Below, piece by piece: positions 32,089 to 43,273 of a stretch of 64,000 nucleotides of DNA. Below the pieces are notes generated by a model that was not told the DNA's origin, did no database searches, and worked only from the letters and a program-made list of their open reading frames with translations. The DNA is taken from positions 7,316,001-7,380,000 of the forward strand of contig BCHX01000001.1 in NCBI GenBank assembly GCA_001599755.1. Reading direction: 5' to 3'. The DNA is from Gliomastix tumulicola (lineage: Eukaryota > Ascomycota > Sordariomycetes > Hypocreales > Bionectriaceae). Position 1 is the stretch's first letter; each line of letters opens with the position of its first letter. The position numbers and the translations under genes are program-made.

Positions 32089-32439
32089 TCGCATTCTACC
32101 CATAGAACAATTAGCAGGCGTTGAATTTGAGCCCGATTCGAAGCCAAATATGCAAGATGTGGTTTTATTCTGTCGCTCCTTTTCGTGCATACTTATGGTG
32201 GAGCTTCGGGAGAGCTTACAGGGCCCGTCAGTGGAGTTTCGTCCTGAAAGGCTGGACGGTGACAAAAAGAAAGACAAAGCATACAGGGCCGTACTGGCAG
32301 CTACGCATTCTCCCAGCCTCAACGACCTCCTTTACGATGCTCTCTAGAAATTATATATCATATTAAATTAGCTCGCAAAGTGTCTAGCAAATGACACGAC
32401 TGCGTCACTCTATAGCAGCATCATTGAATATGCGACAGC
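32089..32439. other. intergenic, convergent 3' ends
   Basis: A 351-base gap. The frame downstream of the PAQR stop stays partly open but has no recognisable content. Confidence 0.5.
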
Positions 32440-34574
32440 TCAACCGGCGCAATACTGGGATCTTGCCCTTATCCTCTCTCCAAACCTCCACAGGATTGCC
32501 GGCGCCAGTAGACAGATAACCACCGCTGTCCCAGAAAGAATGCCGTTCCCCCACGCGATGCCCATCTTCTCGTACAGCTTCGGCGCAAAGAGCGGGAAGC
32601 TGAATCCTGCCATCGTCCTGATGAATGCCGCCGCGCCCGTTGCGCTGGCTGCATACCGTTCGTAGGAGTCAATCACGTACGTCTGCGCACACTGGAAGGA
32701 CAGGATGAGACCTCCAGCGAAGATAGCGGCGCCAATATTGGGTACTATCCAGTGCGTCTTAAAGTGAGCAGACACCCCGTAGAGAAGGAGGCCTCCTGGG
32801 GCGATGATGGCGGTGGGAAGCATGAGCGGGACGCGGAACTCGGGACGACCGGGGCTGTTGTACCGTTCTTTCAGCGACTTATAGACCTATCGGGAGGTGT
32901 CAGAGCTATGAACTGGGTGAAGAATAGACAAACAGGAGCCGAATGGTGCAACATACCTTATCTATCATAGGCCCAGATATTTGGAGACCAATGACGAACC
33001 CGACGCCTAGAGAAACATAGTTGAGACTGGCCCTGCCAGGCTCTTGCCCGTACTGCTCTTCCCACACCATGGGGAACGAAGCCAGTCTACTCACGTTAGT
33101 GCTAGTCGCATACAAGCTTATAGATCACTTACACTAGGTACATCAAGCCATATAGATACGCTCGATACAGTCCCGTAATCTGGATAGTCGGCTGCGTAGC
33201 CAGCATGATGAAGGGGCGTGCGAGGTTCTTGCTGAGGATCTGGGCGAATGTGCGGTCTGGGCGCTCGTACTCGGTTCGTAGCTCCTTGTTTCCCGTGATA
33301 TCGCGGAGAAATTTGGCCCTGGTGTGGAGGATCTTTGGGGCATACGTTTCAGGGAGGAAGAGGAAAGCGAGGATCTAGAGAGGGGACTACCGTTAGCTTT
33401 GACGACGACGACATGAATAGTTGCTGGCTGTTTACCTGTACAAGGGCATCCGCCATCGACACCACCCAAAAGATCCATCTCCAATCCATGTACTGCGTTA
33501 GATAACCGCCAGCTACGGGGCATGTTAGCATGAACACCAGTAAAGGGTCGCAAGCAGACATACCAATAGGGCCGATAGCTGGACCAAGAAACGGGGCAAG
33601 GCTGTAGACCGCGGTGGCGCTCCCTCTTTCTTCAGCTTTCCAACAGTCGCTTAGTACACCACCACCAAGCTACGGACGTCAGTATCACACCCACATATTA
33701 GATCTTGGAGTCATGTACACATACCGCCTGGGGAGCAGCACCTCCAAGACCACTCAGGAAACGGAAGATGAGGATTTGGGTCTTGGTCTGGGAGAAACCG
33801 CAGACCGTGTTGAAGATGAGGAATACCATGTTGGCCGCCTGAAGGACAATCACCCGCCCATACATCTCGGACAACGGTGCGAGAATGAAGGGCCCAATGG
33901 CATAGGCGAGCAGGAATATGGACATTATAAGGTAGGTCTCGAGACCAGAAGTATTGAATCGGTCGGCAAGGTCGGGCAGGGCGGGGGCCAGCATTGTTGA
34001 TGAGACGGGAGAGATGAAGGTGAAGCAGGAGACGAGGATAGTCGAGGACCATTTCTTGTATTTCGGCCAGTTTTTTGGATTCCCAGGGTCCGTTGAGCCG
34101 GTCCATGTTACCTTGGGAAGCACTACCATTAGCAAAAAGATCTCATCGGCCAAGCAGATTATGTCATACCAGATGGGGATCCTCGATGGCAGCAGGGTCT
34201 TGCTCGGCTGCGAGGGTTGTCGGCAGCAGCAGCTGGGGCCCAGCTCCAGTGACAGACCCTTCCGGCGAGGAGGCGTCGAGGGACTCTCGCTCCAAGTCAG
34301 TGCCGTTAAGACGCCCGTAGGGCTGTTGACCCACGCCGAACGGCCAGTCTGTACGATGCTGCCCTGCCTCGGGCAGAGGCGGCAGCGGGGTCGAGTAGCG
34401 GAGGGGGTTTCTATTATCATATCGTTGATCGTCGTCATCTTCATTATCATCGTCGTCTCTGGAAAGCCAAGGATACTTGTGGAGTGACTGGTCGTAATCG
34501 GCTGTCGGATTTGAGGTCCAGGACCGCCAGAGGGAGGACTTGGAGGCAGCCCTTGAGAGCGAGCGGGAGATCAT
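32440..34574 (-). CDS. MFS drug/polyamine exporter, DHA1-like
   Basis: Seven exons, complement(32440..32886, 32957..33086, 33133..33374, 33436..33512, 33564..33669, 33725..34111, 34170..34574), give 597 aa. A ~150-residue hydrophilic N-terminus rich in Asp, Pro and Gln leads into VTWTGSTDPGNPKNWPKYKKW, the conserved pre-TM1 segment of 12-spanner DHA1 carriers. PLSEMYGRVIVL, GGVLSDCWKAEERGSATAVYSLAPFLGPAIGPIAGGYLTQ and DWRWIFWV follow. It is likely a proton-coupled exporter at the plasma membrane for multiple drugs or polyamines. Intron 1 must use an AAG acceptor; the nearby TAG would break frame. An in-frame ATG at 34634 could extend the N-terminus by 20 residues. Confidence 0.9.
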
Positions 34575-36790
34575 GGTCTTTGCCTTGGTAACGAGTGTGA
34601 GGGAAGAAAGCGAATGTAAGGTACAATCAGGCACCGAGCATGAAGAATACTGGCGACTGACTGCGAGGTGCAGGCAGATAGAGGTCTGAATATATCTGCT
34701 TTTGCCGCAGAGGCGTCTTGAACTATGACCCCCCCAGCTTCAGCCATCGAAGGCGCAAGACTCCTTTCCAAAAGTAGTCGCGGTGGATATCCGGCCAATC
34801 ATCCAGCGGTAAGTGGGCGCAGCGGTCCGCAGGGAGAGGCATCATTTTGGCCCCATTCGTCTGGCTGTGCCTGACTCTGGGCAGCATCGAGCCCAGAGGT
34901 CGCGTGCCTAAATCACGCAAAGCTGGATTGTCGAGGGACATGACCATATAGGATAGTCACACTTGGTAGCATTCCCAGGAGGGCGTGGTCATCCATCAAT
35001 AGGCCGTCAACATGATGCCCCCGGGACCTCCAACACCTGCATTCAAGGTCCTATCCTTCATCCCCCGAGGGGATCGTCGCCTGGAGGCCGCACTGAAGTC
35101 TGCAGTCGCACGATAATGACGCTATTTTGTCTGCTGTAAAGGCTAGTGAGATGAGCTGGCTAGGCGGAAGAGGTGTTAGTCCTGCTGCTGGCGTCACCAG
35201 TGTGGCTGTGCTCCAAAGTCTTGACCAAGATCGGTAGCTTCTTTCTGGGCCGCCCGCTCTAATCTGTCCACAGTCCCTTGGGAGCAACAGAGTTGCATCA
35301 CTAGCTCGAAGCCACGCGTGAAAATAAAGCTAGAGCAAGGGGATCTTGGCTATCTAGATATAAATAGAGACCGACCCTTCCCTGTCTGTCCATCGTGGAC
35401 TCGGCCGATTGGCTACGATGCCGGGCCAAGGCGTGTGGGACCTTCTCTGATTACGATCGGGAGAACGGTATTGGCCCGGCACATCTGGAAGTGGCATCGG
35501 AGCATCATCTCTGGTTGCGTGGACATCGTGGCGGAGTCAAAGTCCGAGAATAGAGCCTGGCTTCGGGATTGTGGGAGATGCTCGAGGAGAAAGACAGTGC
35601 CAGTTGCGGCCCCGCCCCCACATGGAGCCTTGGAATTAAGCTTAAATCAGAGGATACGAGATTTGGTTATGAGTAAGCAGCCACTTCTGACGTTCGCAGA
35701 TGGCGCATGGCACTGGACGTGCTTTGCCGAGCCGAGCCCCGGGGACACGCATCGTCTGTTAAGGAAGAATGTCTACGGCTTCGGAATCCAAGCCGAGAAT
35801 GGAAGTCCAGGGGCCAAGCCTTGAGCCCAAATCCTTGTTCTGGCACACCAGCCCTGCACGCATGTCCTGAGAGCCAATCAACGACGAGAGGCCACGAATA
35901 CACGGCGCCACAGCCCAGATAGGGACGCACCACATCCATATCTCATGTCATGTCGTCACATGTACAGAGAAGGAAGCCAGCCACCCTAGCGTAGGGCGGC
36001 GCCCAGCCCTTGGAGCGTCGGTGGCTGCCCTCCAGGATGCCCCTCTAAGCCCTCCCTGTTGACCGCCCTTTTCGAGCCAGGGGTCCCAAGATGGTTGTGC
36101 GTCGCGTGCTCCCACCCAACTTGACCTTGGTAGTGGCAAGGACCCCTCTTTGGCCTGATGTTCCTGCAGTATGCTGGGCTCAGCTGGGCTGGCTAGCTGT
36201 GCCCGATGTACTTGCCGGGCGGCGGGCCCCCAATTCATCCCGTCGTCCGTTGTCCTCTTCTCTCCACGCGACGTGTTTCTATTTTTGATCCAAGTGAGGC
36301 TATGAGCGTAATGGAGAGACGCTTTGCCCATCCTCCTCCCAGTGTTTTGGATAACCAAGCAGAATGCTCCGCCATCGACTAGGCGACTTCGGTACGTTCA
36401 GGAATCCAGGAAATGAGGCCGCAGAGCAGTGTATGCCGCCCAGCATGATGCGAATGGCGTGAGGGAGAAGTCAAGCGGAAGGTGGCTTGGATTTGGCCGC
36501 CAGCATGTCGGTCCAAGTAGATGATAATGAGGGACAAACCGTCTATAAAGGACGCATGGCCGTCATCAACTTGATCAAAACATCCCTTGACCACCATCCT
36601 CATCCTCATCTCCTTCGTTTCAACTTGGACAACTCGGATCTCATTCGCTAAGGCCGAGCTTCACCTCCCATACCATTCGCTACTTCAACTGTCGCTTTCA
36701 CCTACCACTCGCTTCCATTATACAATCATCCTTGATACCCATTTGTCCTGATCAGCATTCTCGGATCAACCCACCTGAATTACCTTCGCC
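34575..36790. other. intergenic, ~2.2 kb
   Basis: The largest gene-free stretch. A 168-codon open frame at 35318-35824 has no domain, no codon-bias contrast and no splice context, so it is not called. TATA-like sequences occur at ~35357 (no gene follows) and 36544. Confidence 0.5.
36544..36550 (+). promoter_or_regulatory. TATA-like element of the glycerate kinase gene
   Basis: TATAAAG ~245 bases upstream of the ATG at 36791, followed by a pyrimidine-rich leader, which implies a fairly long 5' UTR. Confidence 0.4.
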
Positions 36791-38095
36791 ATGTCTATTG
36801 GTCCAAAGATGCGGATCCTCGTATGCCCTTCTGGCTTCAAGGGCAGCCTGGAGCCTGACAAGGCCGCAGATTGCATCGAAGCCGGTATCCTCGCCGTGGA
36901 GCCCAACGCTGTTGTCCACAAAGTTCCCCTTGTCGATGGCGGCGAGGGATTCACCCGTGCCCTCGTCGCCAGCACTGGTGGCTCTCTCCATCCTGTCTCC
37001 GTCACTGGCCCTGTTGGACAGCCAGTCAAGTCCTACTTCGGCATCTTAGGGGAGACTGGACTCTCCTCTTCCTTGCCTGTGCCAAGATCACGGGACGCCA
37101 CCCCGACTTGTACCGCGGTCATCGAGATGGCTGCCGCAGCTGGACTCAGTCTCGTCCCTTCCACCTGTCGCAACCCCGGCATTACTACCACGTACGGCGT
37201 CGGCCAGCTGATCTTGGCTGCTGTCAGTCACGGTGCGGAGCGTATCCTGATTGGATGCGGCGACTCGGGCACCTGTGACGGCGGCGCAGGCATGCTCCAA
37301 GCCTTGGGGGCGCGTCTCCTCGATGAAGACGGCCTCCTCATCCCCATCGCGCAAGGCGGCGCGTCTCTCACCCGCCTTGCTGCCATCGATCTATCCGGCA
37401 TCGACCCGCGCGTCACCAAGACAACCATCGACGTGGCCGTCAACTGGCACAATGTCCTGTGCGGGCCTCACGGTGTGGCTGCCGTGTTCGGGCCCCAGAA
37501 GGGCGCCACGCCTGCACAGACGGAGCTCCTGTCTGGCGCCATGGAGGCCCTAGCACGCGTCGCCGGGAGCCTGCTCGACGATCATGGCGTGCGTCTGGCT
37601 CCGGGAGGCGGCGCGTCTGGCGGCCTAGGGACGGGCCTGCGACTCCTCGGCGCGCGTCTCCGTCCGCGGTTCGACGTGGTGATGGAATACATCTCACTGG
37701 ACGGCTTCTTCGACGACTGCGACCTGGTGCTCACAGCCGAGGGCGGGATCGACGAGCAGACGCCTCGGGGCAAAATCCCTGGCGAGATGGCGCGTCGAGC
37801 CAAAGCGCGTCAACTCCCTGTGATCGCCATCGCGGGGACGATCGGTCCCGGCGCGAGGGTGAATTATGACATCGGCATCGACGCGATGACGTGCATTCTG
37901 CAGCGGCCGACGACGCTGGACGACGCGGTCAGCGACGCGGAGCGGCTGACCAGAGAGAGCGCCGAGTCGGTCATGAGAATCGTCGCGGTCGGGCGGATGA
38001 TGGGACTGGCGAGGACGCCCAGGAGGGTCGGGGGAGGTAAGAAGACGGCCCTGAGTGAGGGGAAGGCCGTTGCCCAGGAGGCGATTTATGAGTAG
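36791..38095 (+). CDS. glycerate kinase, GarK/GlxK family
   Basis: A single exon of 434 aa. The protein opens MRILVCPSGFKGSLEPDKAADCIEAG (second Met at 36809), then VPLVDGGEGFTRALVASTGG, AAAAGLSLVP, GCGDSGTCDGGAGMLQALGA and AEGGIDEQTPRGKIPGEMARRA, which in order match the bacterial/fungal glycerate kinase family (two alpha/beta domains). It phosphorylates D-glycerate to 2-phosphoglycerate (this family) with ATP, feeding glyoxylate or serine catabolism into lower glycolysis. A divergent ~30-residue tail (GGGKKTALSEGK) follows. The gene carries seven copies of GCGCGTC in ~500 bp, spread over all three codon phases. No intron, unlike most neighbours. Confidence 0.9.
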   Translation: MSIGPKMRILVCPSGFKGSLEPDKAADCIEAGILAVEPNAVVHKVPLVDGGEGFTRALVASTGGSLHPVSVTGPVGQPVKSYFGILGETGLSSSLPVPRSRDATPTCTAVIEMAAAAGLSLVPSTCRNPGITTTYGVGQLILAAVSHGAERILIGCGDSGTCDGGAGMLQALGARLLDEDGLLIPIAQGGASLTRLAAIDLSGIDPRVTKTTIDVAVNWHNVLCGPHGVAAVFGPQKGATPAQTELLSGAMEALARVAGSLLDDHGVRLAPGGGASGGLGTGLRLLGARLRPRFDVVMEYISLDGFFDDCDLVLTAEGGIDEQTPRGKIPGEMARRAKARQLPVIAIAGTIGPGARVNYDIGIDAMTCILQRPTTLDDAVSDAERLTRESAESVMRIVAVGRMMGLARTPRRVGGGKKTALSEGKAVAQEAIYE

Positions 38096-39747
38096 ACGCA
38101 TATTTCATCCATGATATCACGAATACGAAAGCAAACTTGGAAACCTGTCCATTGTTTTTCCCTCTCGACCGCCCAAGATCCCGTCGCGACTTCGCACTGC
38201 CCGTCCACTTCACGAACCTACCCTAAACCTCTTGCGTCCCTTTATGCGTAGGAAATCATGCGTGTTCGTGAGCAATGATTAGGGCTTGTATATGGATAGA
38301 GAATGGAAGAGTGCTTCAAAGAGTGAAATTTGACATGACCCTCTGTCTGTTTGTCAGTTTGAGGTGTGTGGTTCTGGCTTCAAAAGGGAATGTGATTTAG
38401 ATGGACATGTCATATAATACATACCACTCACTGCTACTTGATGCTACGCTTGGGATCGCCCGCGGGGACATAGCACTCCCTCCATAATCCCGTCAGCTTA
38501 ATCGAGCCTTACTGACCCTCAGTATTGCGTCTCGGGTCTACTCCGTACATGAGATCCCATATCTAGGTGAGTGATGGCGGATTGCAGTGCTGGTTCTTTG
38601 ATGGCTATGGTCAGGCGATCTGGTGACAGGCGGAGTCTCCTGTAGCCAACTGGCCTGGCAAGCCTGCCCGTCTTCTGCGAACACAGGGGAAGACTCCGGG
38701 GCAAATGGCGGATAAGTGAATAACATTTTCCCTGGCTTGGCACGTTACTCATCGGCTTGGTGAAATGGCCAGATGTGGTATGTACTCCGTGAAGGCAGAC
38801 TTGGAGAGCAGGATCACGACCCATCAACGTCATTTCAGCGAGGGAGGCAAAGACGGAGGCAAGGACGACAGGGGGGCTTCGTGCCCTTCAGCACTCTGTA
38901 TTTTCCGTCGTTAGGGCCGAAGTGCTCACGTTTCTACGCAAATTTTCTCCTTGGCTAGCGGATCCGACAATGAATCGCTAGCGGCCATTACACACTGGAA
39001 TGGTGTTTTGACCAATAGCATCACTGATGGTCCCTGCTGCTCACGTTGACCGTCGCTTGCTTCAGACCCTCCTACAATCGGCCCTTTGCCTCCAGTTCCC
39101 CAGTCCTTCAGCGCCTGCCGGTCGCCTCCGTCGCCTGGCTAGCAGCTCGTGATGCACCCCAACAACCGCTAGTACTCGGCGAAAGTCCCTGTGCAATGAC
39201 AATTGGGACAGTAGAAGAGAAGGGCGTGGTCGGTAGTCGAAGAGTACGAGTTCATCATGTCTTGAAGAATGGTAGATTTTGTAGGCTTGCGACCTGGAGC
39301 AGCAGTCGCGGGGCGTTAGACAACAACCTGAACGAAATGTACTGGAGATAGCATGCTGATCTGTATGGCTCACATCTTCATCAAAACTACCCCGTCCAAT
39401 GTACCCCCGTAACGTGCTGTGTGGGGAAATAGGCTTCCTCCCGCCAAAGGACGCCACTCAACTGCCGTTTGTCGGGAGATCATTGACCTTTTCCGTCCGC
39501 CCAAGAGCCCATCGAGATGACGCATGGACGGGGTTCGTTGATTGCTCTGGCGTTCCCCGCGAATCTCTCGGCCATTGACGGCTACGCTGGCCCTGTCACT
39601 GGCAGGCTCTCGGCCGTGGTCATGGTAAGCTTAAATGCTTAACCATCCCCATGTTCTGGTTCCGTCTTTTCTCCTCTCCTGAGTCCTCCTGATCGTGTCT
39701 GTTCCCCGGGATCTGGATTGACCTGCTTCGACACCAATTTGCCGGAC
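38096..39747. other. intergenic, ~1.65 kb
   Basis: 3' flank of glycerate kinase and promoter of the MFS permease. Short open frames near 38500-38960 and 39046-39457 show no domain. Nothing else recognised. Confidence 0.5.
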
Positions 39748-41536
39748 ATGGCATCAAACAACGTCTCCCAGCGCGATGCTGTCGGCCTCGACACCGAAAA
39801 GGAACAAGTCTCGAACATGGACGGCAACAAGGCCACCGGCACTCAAGATGTGCATCATGCCATGGACCCGGCCCATCGGGCGGCCGTCGAGAAATCGCTG
39901 AAGCGGAAGCTGGACGCGCGATGCAGTTTGTTTGTCCTGATCTACATCATGGTGCGTTTGGCGTCACGTATCACCGACTATTGCAATGTACTGCCCGATC
40001 ACTAATCTCTGGAAAGAACTATCTGGACAGGAACAACATCGCTGCCGCGCGTCTGAAAGGACTCCAGGACGACCTGAAGATCAACGATACGCAATATGCA
40101 ACATGCCTGAGCATTCTCTACGTCGGTGAGTCGACTGTCACGCTGCTTCCCTCTCTCTTCGCGACGTCGCGCGACTGACTGACACAATCCAGGCTATATT
40201 CTCATGCAGGTGCCTTCCAACATGCTCATCAACAAGATCTCAAGGCCGAGTCTGTACATCGCCGCCGCAATGCTCCTCTGGGGGCTCATCTCTACCCTCT
40301 CCGGCAACGTCCACAACTTCGCTGGCATGGTCGCCGTTCGGTTCTTCCTCGGGTTCGTCGAGGCCGCCTTTCTTCCCGGTGCCCTGCTTATCCTCTCCAA
40401 ATGGTACACCCGTCGAGAGCTCACCAAGCGCAATGCCATCCTCTTCTGCGGCAACCTCATCTCCAACGCCTTTTCTGCCCTGCTTGGTGCAGGCATCCTG
40501 TCCAATATGCAGGGCGTCCTGGGCCACGCCGCGTGGAGGTGGCTGTTCTGGATCGAGGGCGCCATCACTATGGGCATTGCCATCTCTGCTGCGTTTATCC
40601 TGCCCGACCTGCCGCACAACGCGCGTGGGTTTACCGACGAGGAGCGACGTGTTGCCCAGCTACGGATGATTGAGGATGTTGGCGAGGCCGACACGGACTC
40701 GGAGGAGGAGGGCATGTTTGGCGGCCTGATCATGGCGGTCAAGGACGTCAAGATCTATCTCATGATGCTCACTTTCACGGCCTATGTTGTCGGACTGTCG
40801 TTCAACGCCTTCTTCGTGAGTTTGACTGGTTTTGATTCTGATCTGGGAAGTGACCGTGCTGACAGAGACTTTAGCCTACCTTGACTGGGACTCTGGGATT
40901 TGGCTACGTGCCCACGCTGCTTATGAGCTCGCCCCCCTGGGTGTTCTCATGCATGCTGTCTATCCTCGTTGCCTGGAGCTCTGACAGAACACAGGAGAAG
41001 GTTGGACCTCCCCAAAGCCCACATTCACACCAGAGTTCTAACGTCTCAACTAGTTCTTCCACATCGTTGGCCCCATCTGCGTCGGTATCATCGGCTTCGT
41101 TATCAGCATGTCTACGCTCAACGTTGCGGCTCGTTACGTAGCGCTCTTCCTCCAGGCTGGCTCGTACGCCGGGTTTATCGTGTTCTATTCATGGATCAGT
41201 TCTTCCTTCCCGCGCCCTCCCGCGAAACGAGCCGTCGCCATCGCAATGATTAACGCCTTTAGTCAGCTTGGCAACGTCGCTGGATCCTACGTCTGGAATC
41301 TCGAGGAGAACGGGTTCCGGAAGAGCTATGGGATCGTCCTTTCCATGTTCGGCGTCACGATAGTTGGCTGTTACGCCTTCCGCGTCATCCTGGTGGGCCT
41401 GAATAAGAAGCTCGAGGCGGGTGAGTCTGCATGGGAGACTAGGCGAGACGTGGCGAAGCAGACCGTTGCGGTGGAGGACCTGCATGACACCGACGAGGCC
41501 CTGCAGATGAAGAGTGGGTTTAGATATCTGATTTAG
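39748..41536 (+). CDS. MFS permease, anion:cation symporter (ACS/Dal5-like) family
   Basis: Five exons, 39748..39951, 40017..40125, 40193..40815, 40875..41000 and 41054..41536, give 514 aa. A hydrophilic ~55-residue N-terminus is followed by the ACS signature around NYLDRNNIAAARLKGLQDDLKINDTQYATCLSILYVGYILMQVPSNMLINKI, then VRFFLGFVEAAFLPGALLILSKWYTRREL. The first intron needs an AAG acceptor to make NYLDRNN. Family members import allantoate, nicotinate, pantothenate and related organic anions; the substrate here is unknown. The donor of intron 4 (GTTGGA) is non-consensus, but the join gives EKFFHIVGP in frame. Confidence 0.88.
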
Positions 41537-41747
41537 GTGCAGATGCACGCCATCATCATCATTTGCTAGATGGAGAGGTCGTCAATCTCAGTCCAGCGAT
41601 GTAGAAGACCGTGAGTGCCATAATGAACGATGTTGGAATATTACCCAGCTCTTTCTGCGTTTCATTGAAGATATCATGCCTTGTATGACCATCCTGATAT
41701 CTCTGCGGAATATCTCGAATATCTACGCTTAACATGATCGTCAATGA

Positions 41748-43043
41748 TCAGACCGGCCTCCCCAGGGCCGTGGCCACCCACCATCCCAGCGTGCGCCTCA
41801 CAATCGTATTGCTGCACCATTCCCGCGATGGATGCACCCTGTTGGCAAAGTGGATGAACAGCGTGCCGCTTCCTCTGTCAATCACCATGCTGGTCCCAGT
41901 GAAGCCGGTGTGGCTCGCCGTCAGTTCACTCGCCATTGGCCCTGCCGTGCTGGGTTGATTGAGCTCGAATCCCGCGCCCCTACCAGGGCTGGAGCCGAAC
42001 CTCTCGTTCCAGTTGGTGAAAATGTGGTCCACGGACTCCAGTGAGAGGATGCGATGGCCGTTATATGTACCGTTGTTCAGTATCATCTGGCAAAGGCGTG
42101 CCGTGTCGAGGACTGTAGTAAAGAGACCGGCATGGCCAGACACGCCGTTGAGAGACCAGGCCTGCTCATCGTGCACCGTTCGGCAGGGCTGCGGCCTGTT
42201 GGGGGTGAGATCACCGACCACGATCCTCTGGAACTCGGTGGGAGCGATGCGAGAGTACCTGTCGAATTCCCCCTCCTTATTCCCCCTGTTGAAGAATGTA
42301 TCCGTCATGCCGAGCTTTTCGGTGATCTCGCCGATGACCACGTCCAGCGACTTTCCCGTCACTCGTTCGATGAGGAGCATGAGCGTCATGTAGCTCATGT
42401 CCGAGTATACATAGGCTTCTCCAGGCTTGTTCAACAGCCCATGCGCAAGGATGGCCTCGATACGGGACTCGTAGGTCGGAAAAGAGGGCATGTACAGGAG
42501 GGGCGACGGTGATGCTGGAAAGCCGCTGGTATGCGTCATGAGCTGAAGCACGGTGATGTTCTCCTTGCCGTTCACGCCAAACTCGGGCAGCCAGTCGGCC
42601 ACCGTGCCATTGAGTGTGAAGAGCCCGTCATCGATGCACCTGAGCGCCGCCACCGTCGTGTACATCTTTGTCAGACTCGCCGCGTCGTAGATGGTGTCTA
42701 CCTCAGCATCTTGCTGGTGGCTCTCTGGCAGCCTGACACCCTGCGTGCCGTTCACGGAGGCCCAGAGACTGCGCTTCCCAAAGGCGAAGTAGCTGACAAT
42801 GACGCTGTGGCGCGCTACGAGCGTGGCACCTCCTGGCTGGATGGGCAAGATCTCGCCGCCTGTCGCATCGGTCCAGTTGCGAGCTTCGGTGAAGGCTGTG
42901 AGATTGGCGACCATGTCCTCCAGCGGACCGGGAAGCATCCCGACTTCCTCGGGCGACCCGAAACGGAGCACATCGTCCGCCGAAAAGGCCGTCGAGGCAA
43001 CGGTACTGGCGATGAGGGCCGATAGCAGGATATGGCGTCGCAT
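41748..43043 (-). CDS. secreted serine hydrolase of the class C beta-lactamase / penicillin-binding fold
   Basis: A single exon of 431 aa with a signal peptide (MRRHILLSALIASTVASTAFS). The SxxK catalytic pair is at S123-LT-K126 within YDAASLTKMYTTVAA; YSD at ~213-215 takes the YxN position; HTGFTGTSM near the C-terminus fits the third (KTG/HxG-like) motif. WLPEFGV, LLTHTSGF-type LQLMTHTSGFPAS and SGHAGLFTTVLD are standard for these esterase/peptidase-like enzymes. Its closest architecture is the bacterial NagZ-associated serine-hydrolase type, without the GH3 part. Probably extracellular; the substrate (ester, peptide or lactone) is unknown. No introns. Confidence 0.87.
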   Translation of the reverse strand: MRRHILLSALIASTVASTAFSADDVLRFGSPEEVGMLPGPLEDMVANLTAFTEARNWTDATGGEILPIQPGGATLVARHSVIVSYFAFGKRSLWASVNGTQGVRLPESHQQDAEVDTIYDAASLTKMYTTVAALRCIDDGLFTLNGTVADWLPEFGVNGKENITVLQLMTHTSGFPASPSPLLYMPSFPTYESRIEAILAHGLLNKPGEAYVYSDMSYMTLMLLIERVTGKSLDVVIGEITEKLGMTDTFFNRGNKEGEFDRYSRIAPTEFQRIVVGDLTPNRPQPCRTVHDEQAWSLNGVSGHAGLFTTVLDTARLCQMILNNGTYNGHRILSLESVDHIFTNWNERFGSSPGRGAGFELNQPSTAGPMASELTASHTGFTGTSMVIDRGSGTLFIHFANRVHPSREWCSNTIVRRTLGWWVATALGRPV

Positions 43044-43273
43044 GGTGAGCGTCGAGAAGAAGTCTTGAGGAGGAGAGAAATGAAATGTCGAAGTGACGAC
43101 CGAGACATCGCCGTGCTTATCAGCCGCCCATCATGATCGCTGTTGCCACAGGCGGAATACAAGCCGACCTGCTTATTCGAGGGTGATCTGCATCGTCAGT
43201 GCGGGGGTCTCGTCCTGCTATAACACCATCCGCTTCGCATTCGTGGACATATTTGGCTAGGCTACAAAGCTCC

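Noticed and set aside
35318..35824. 168-codon open frame in the 34.6-36.8 kb gap
   Set aside because: No domain, no splice sites nearby, no compositional contrast. A TATA-like site inside rather than upstream also argues against it.
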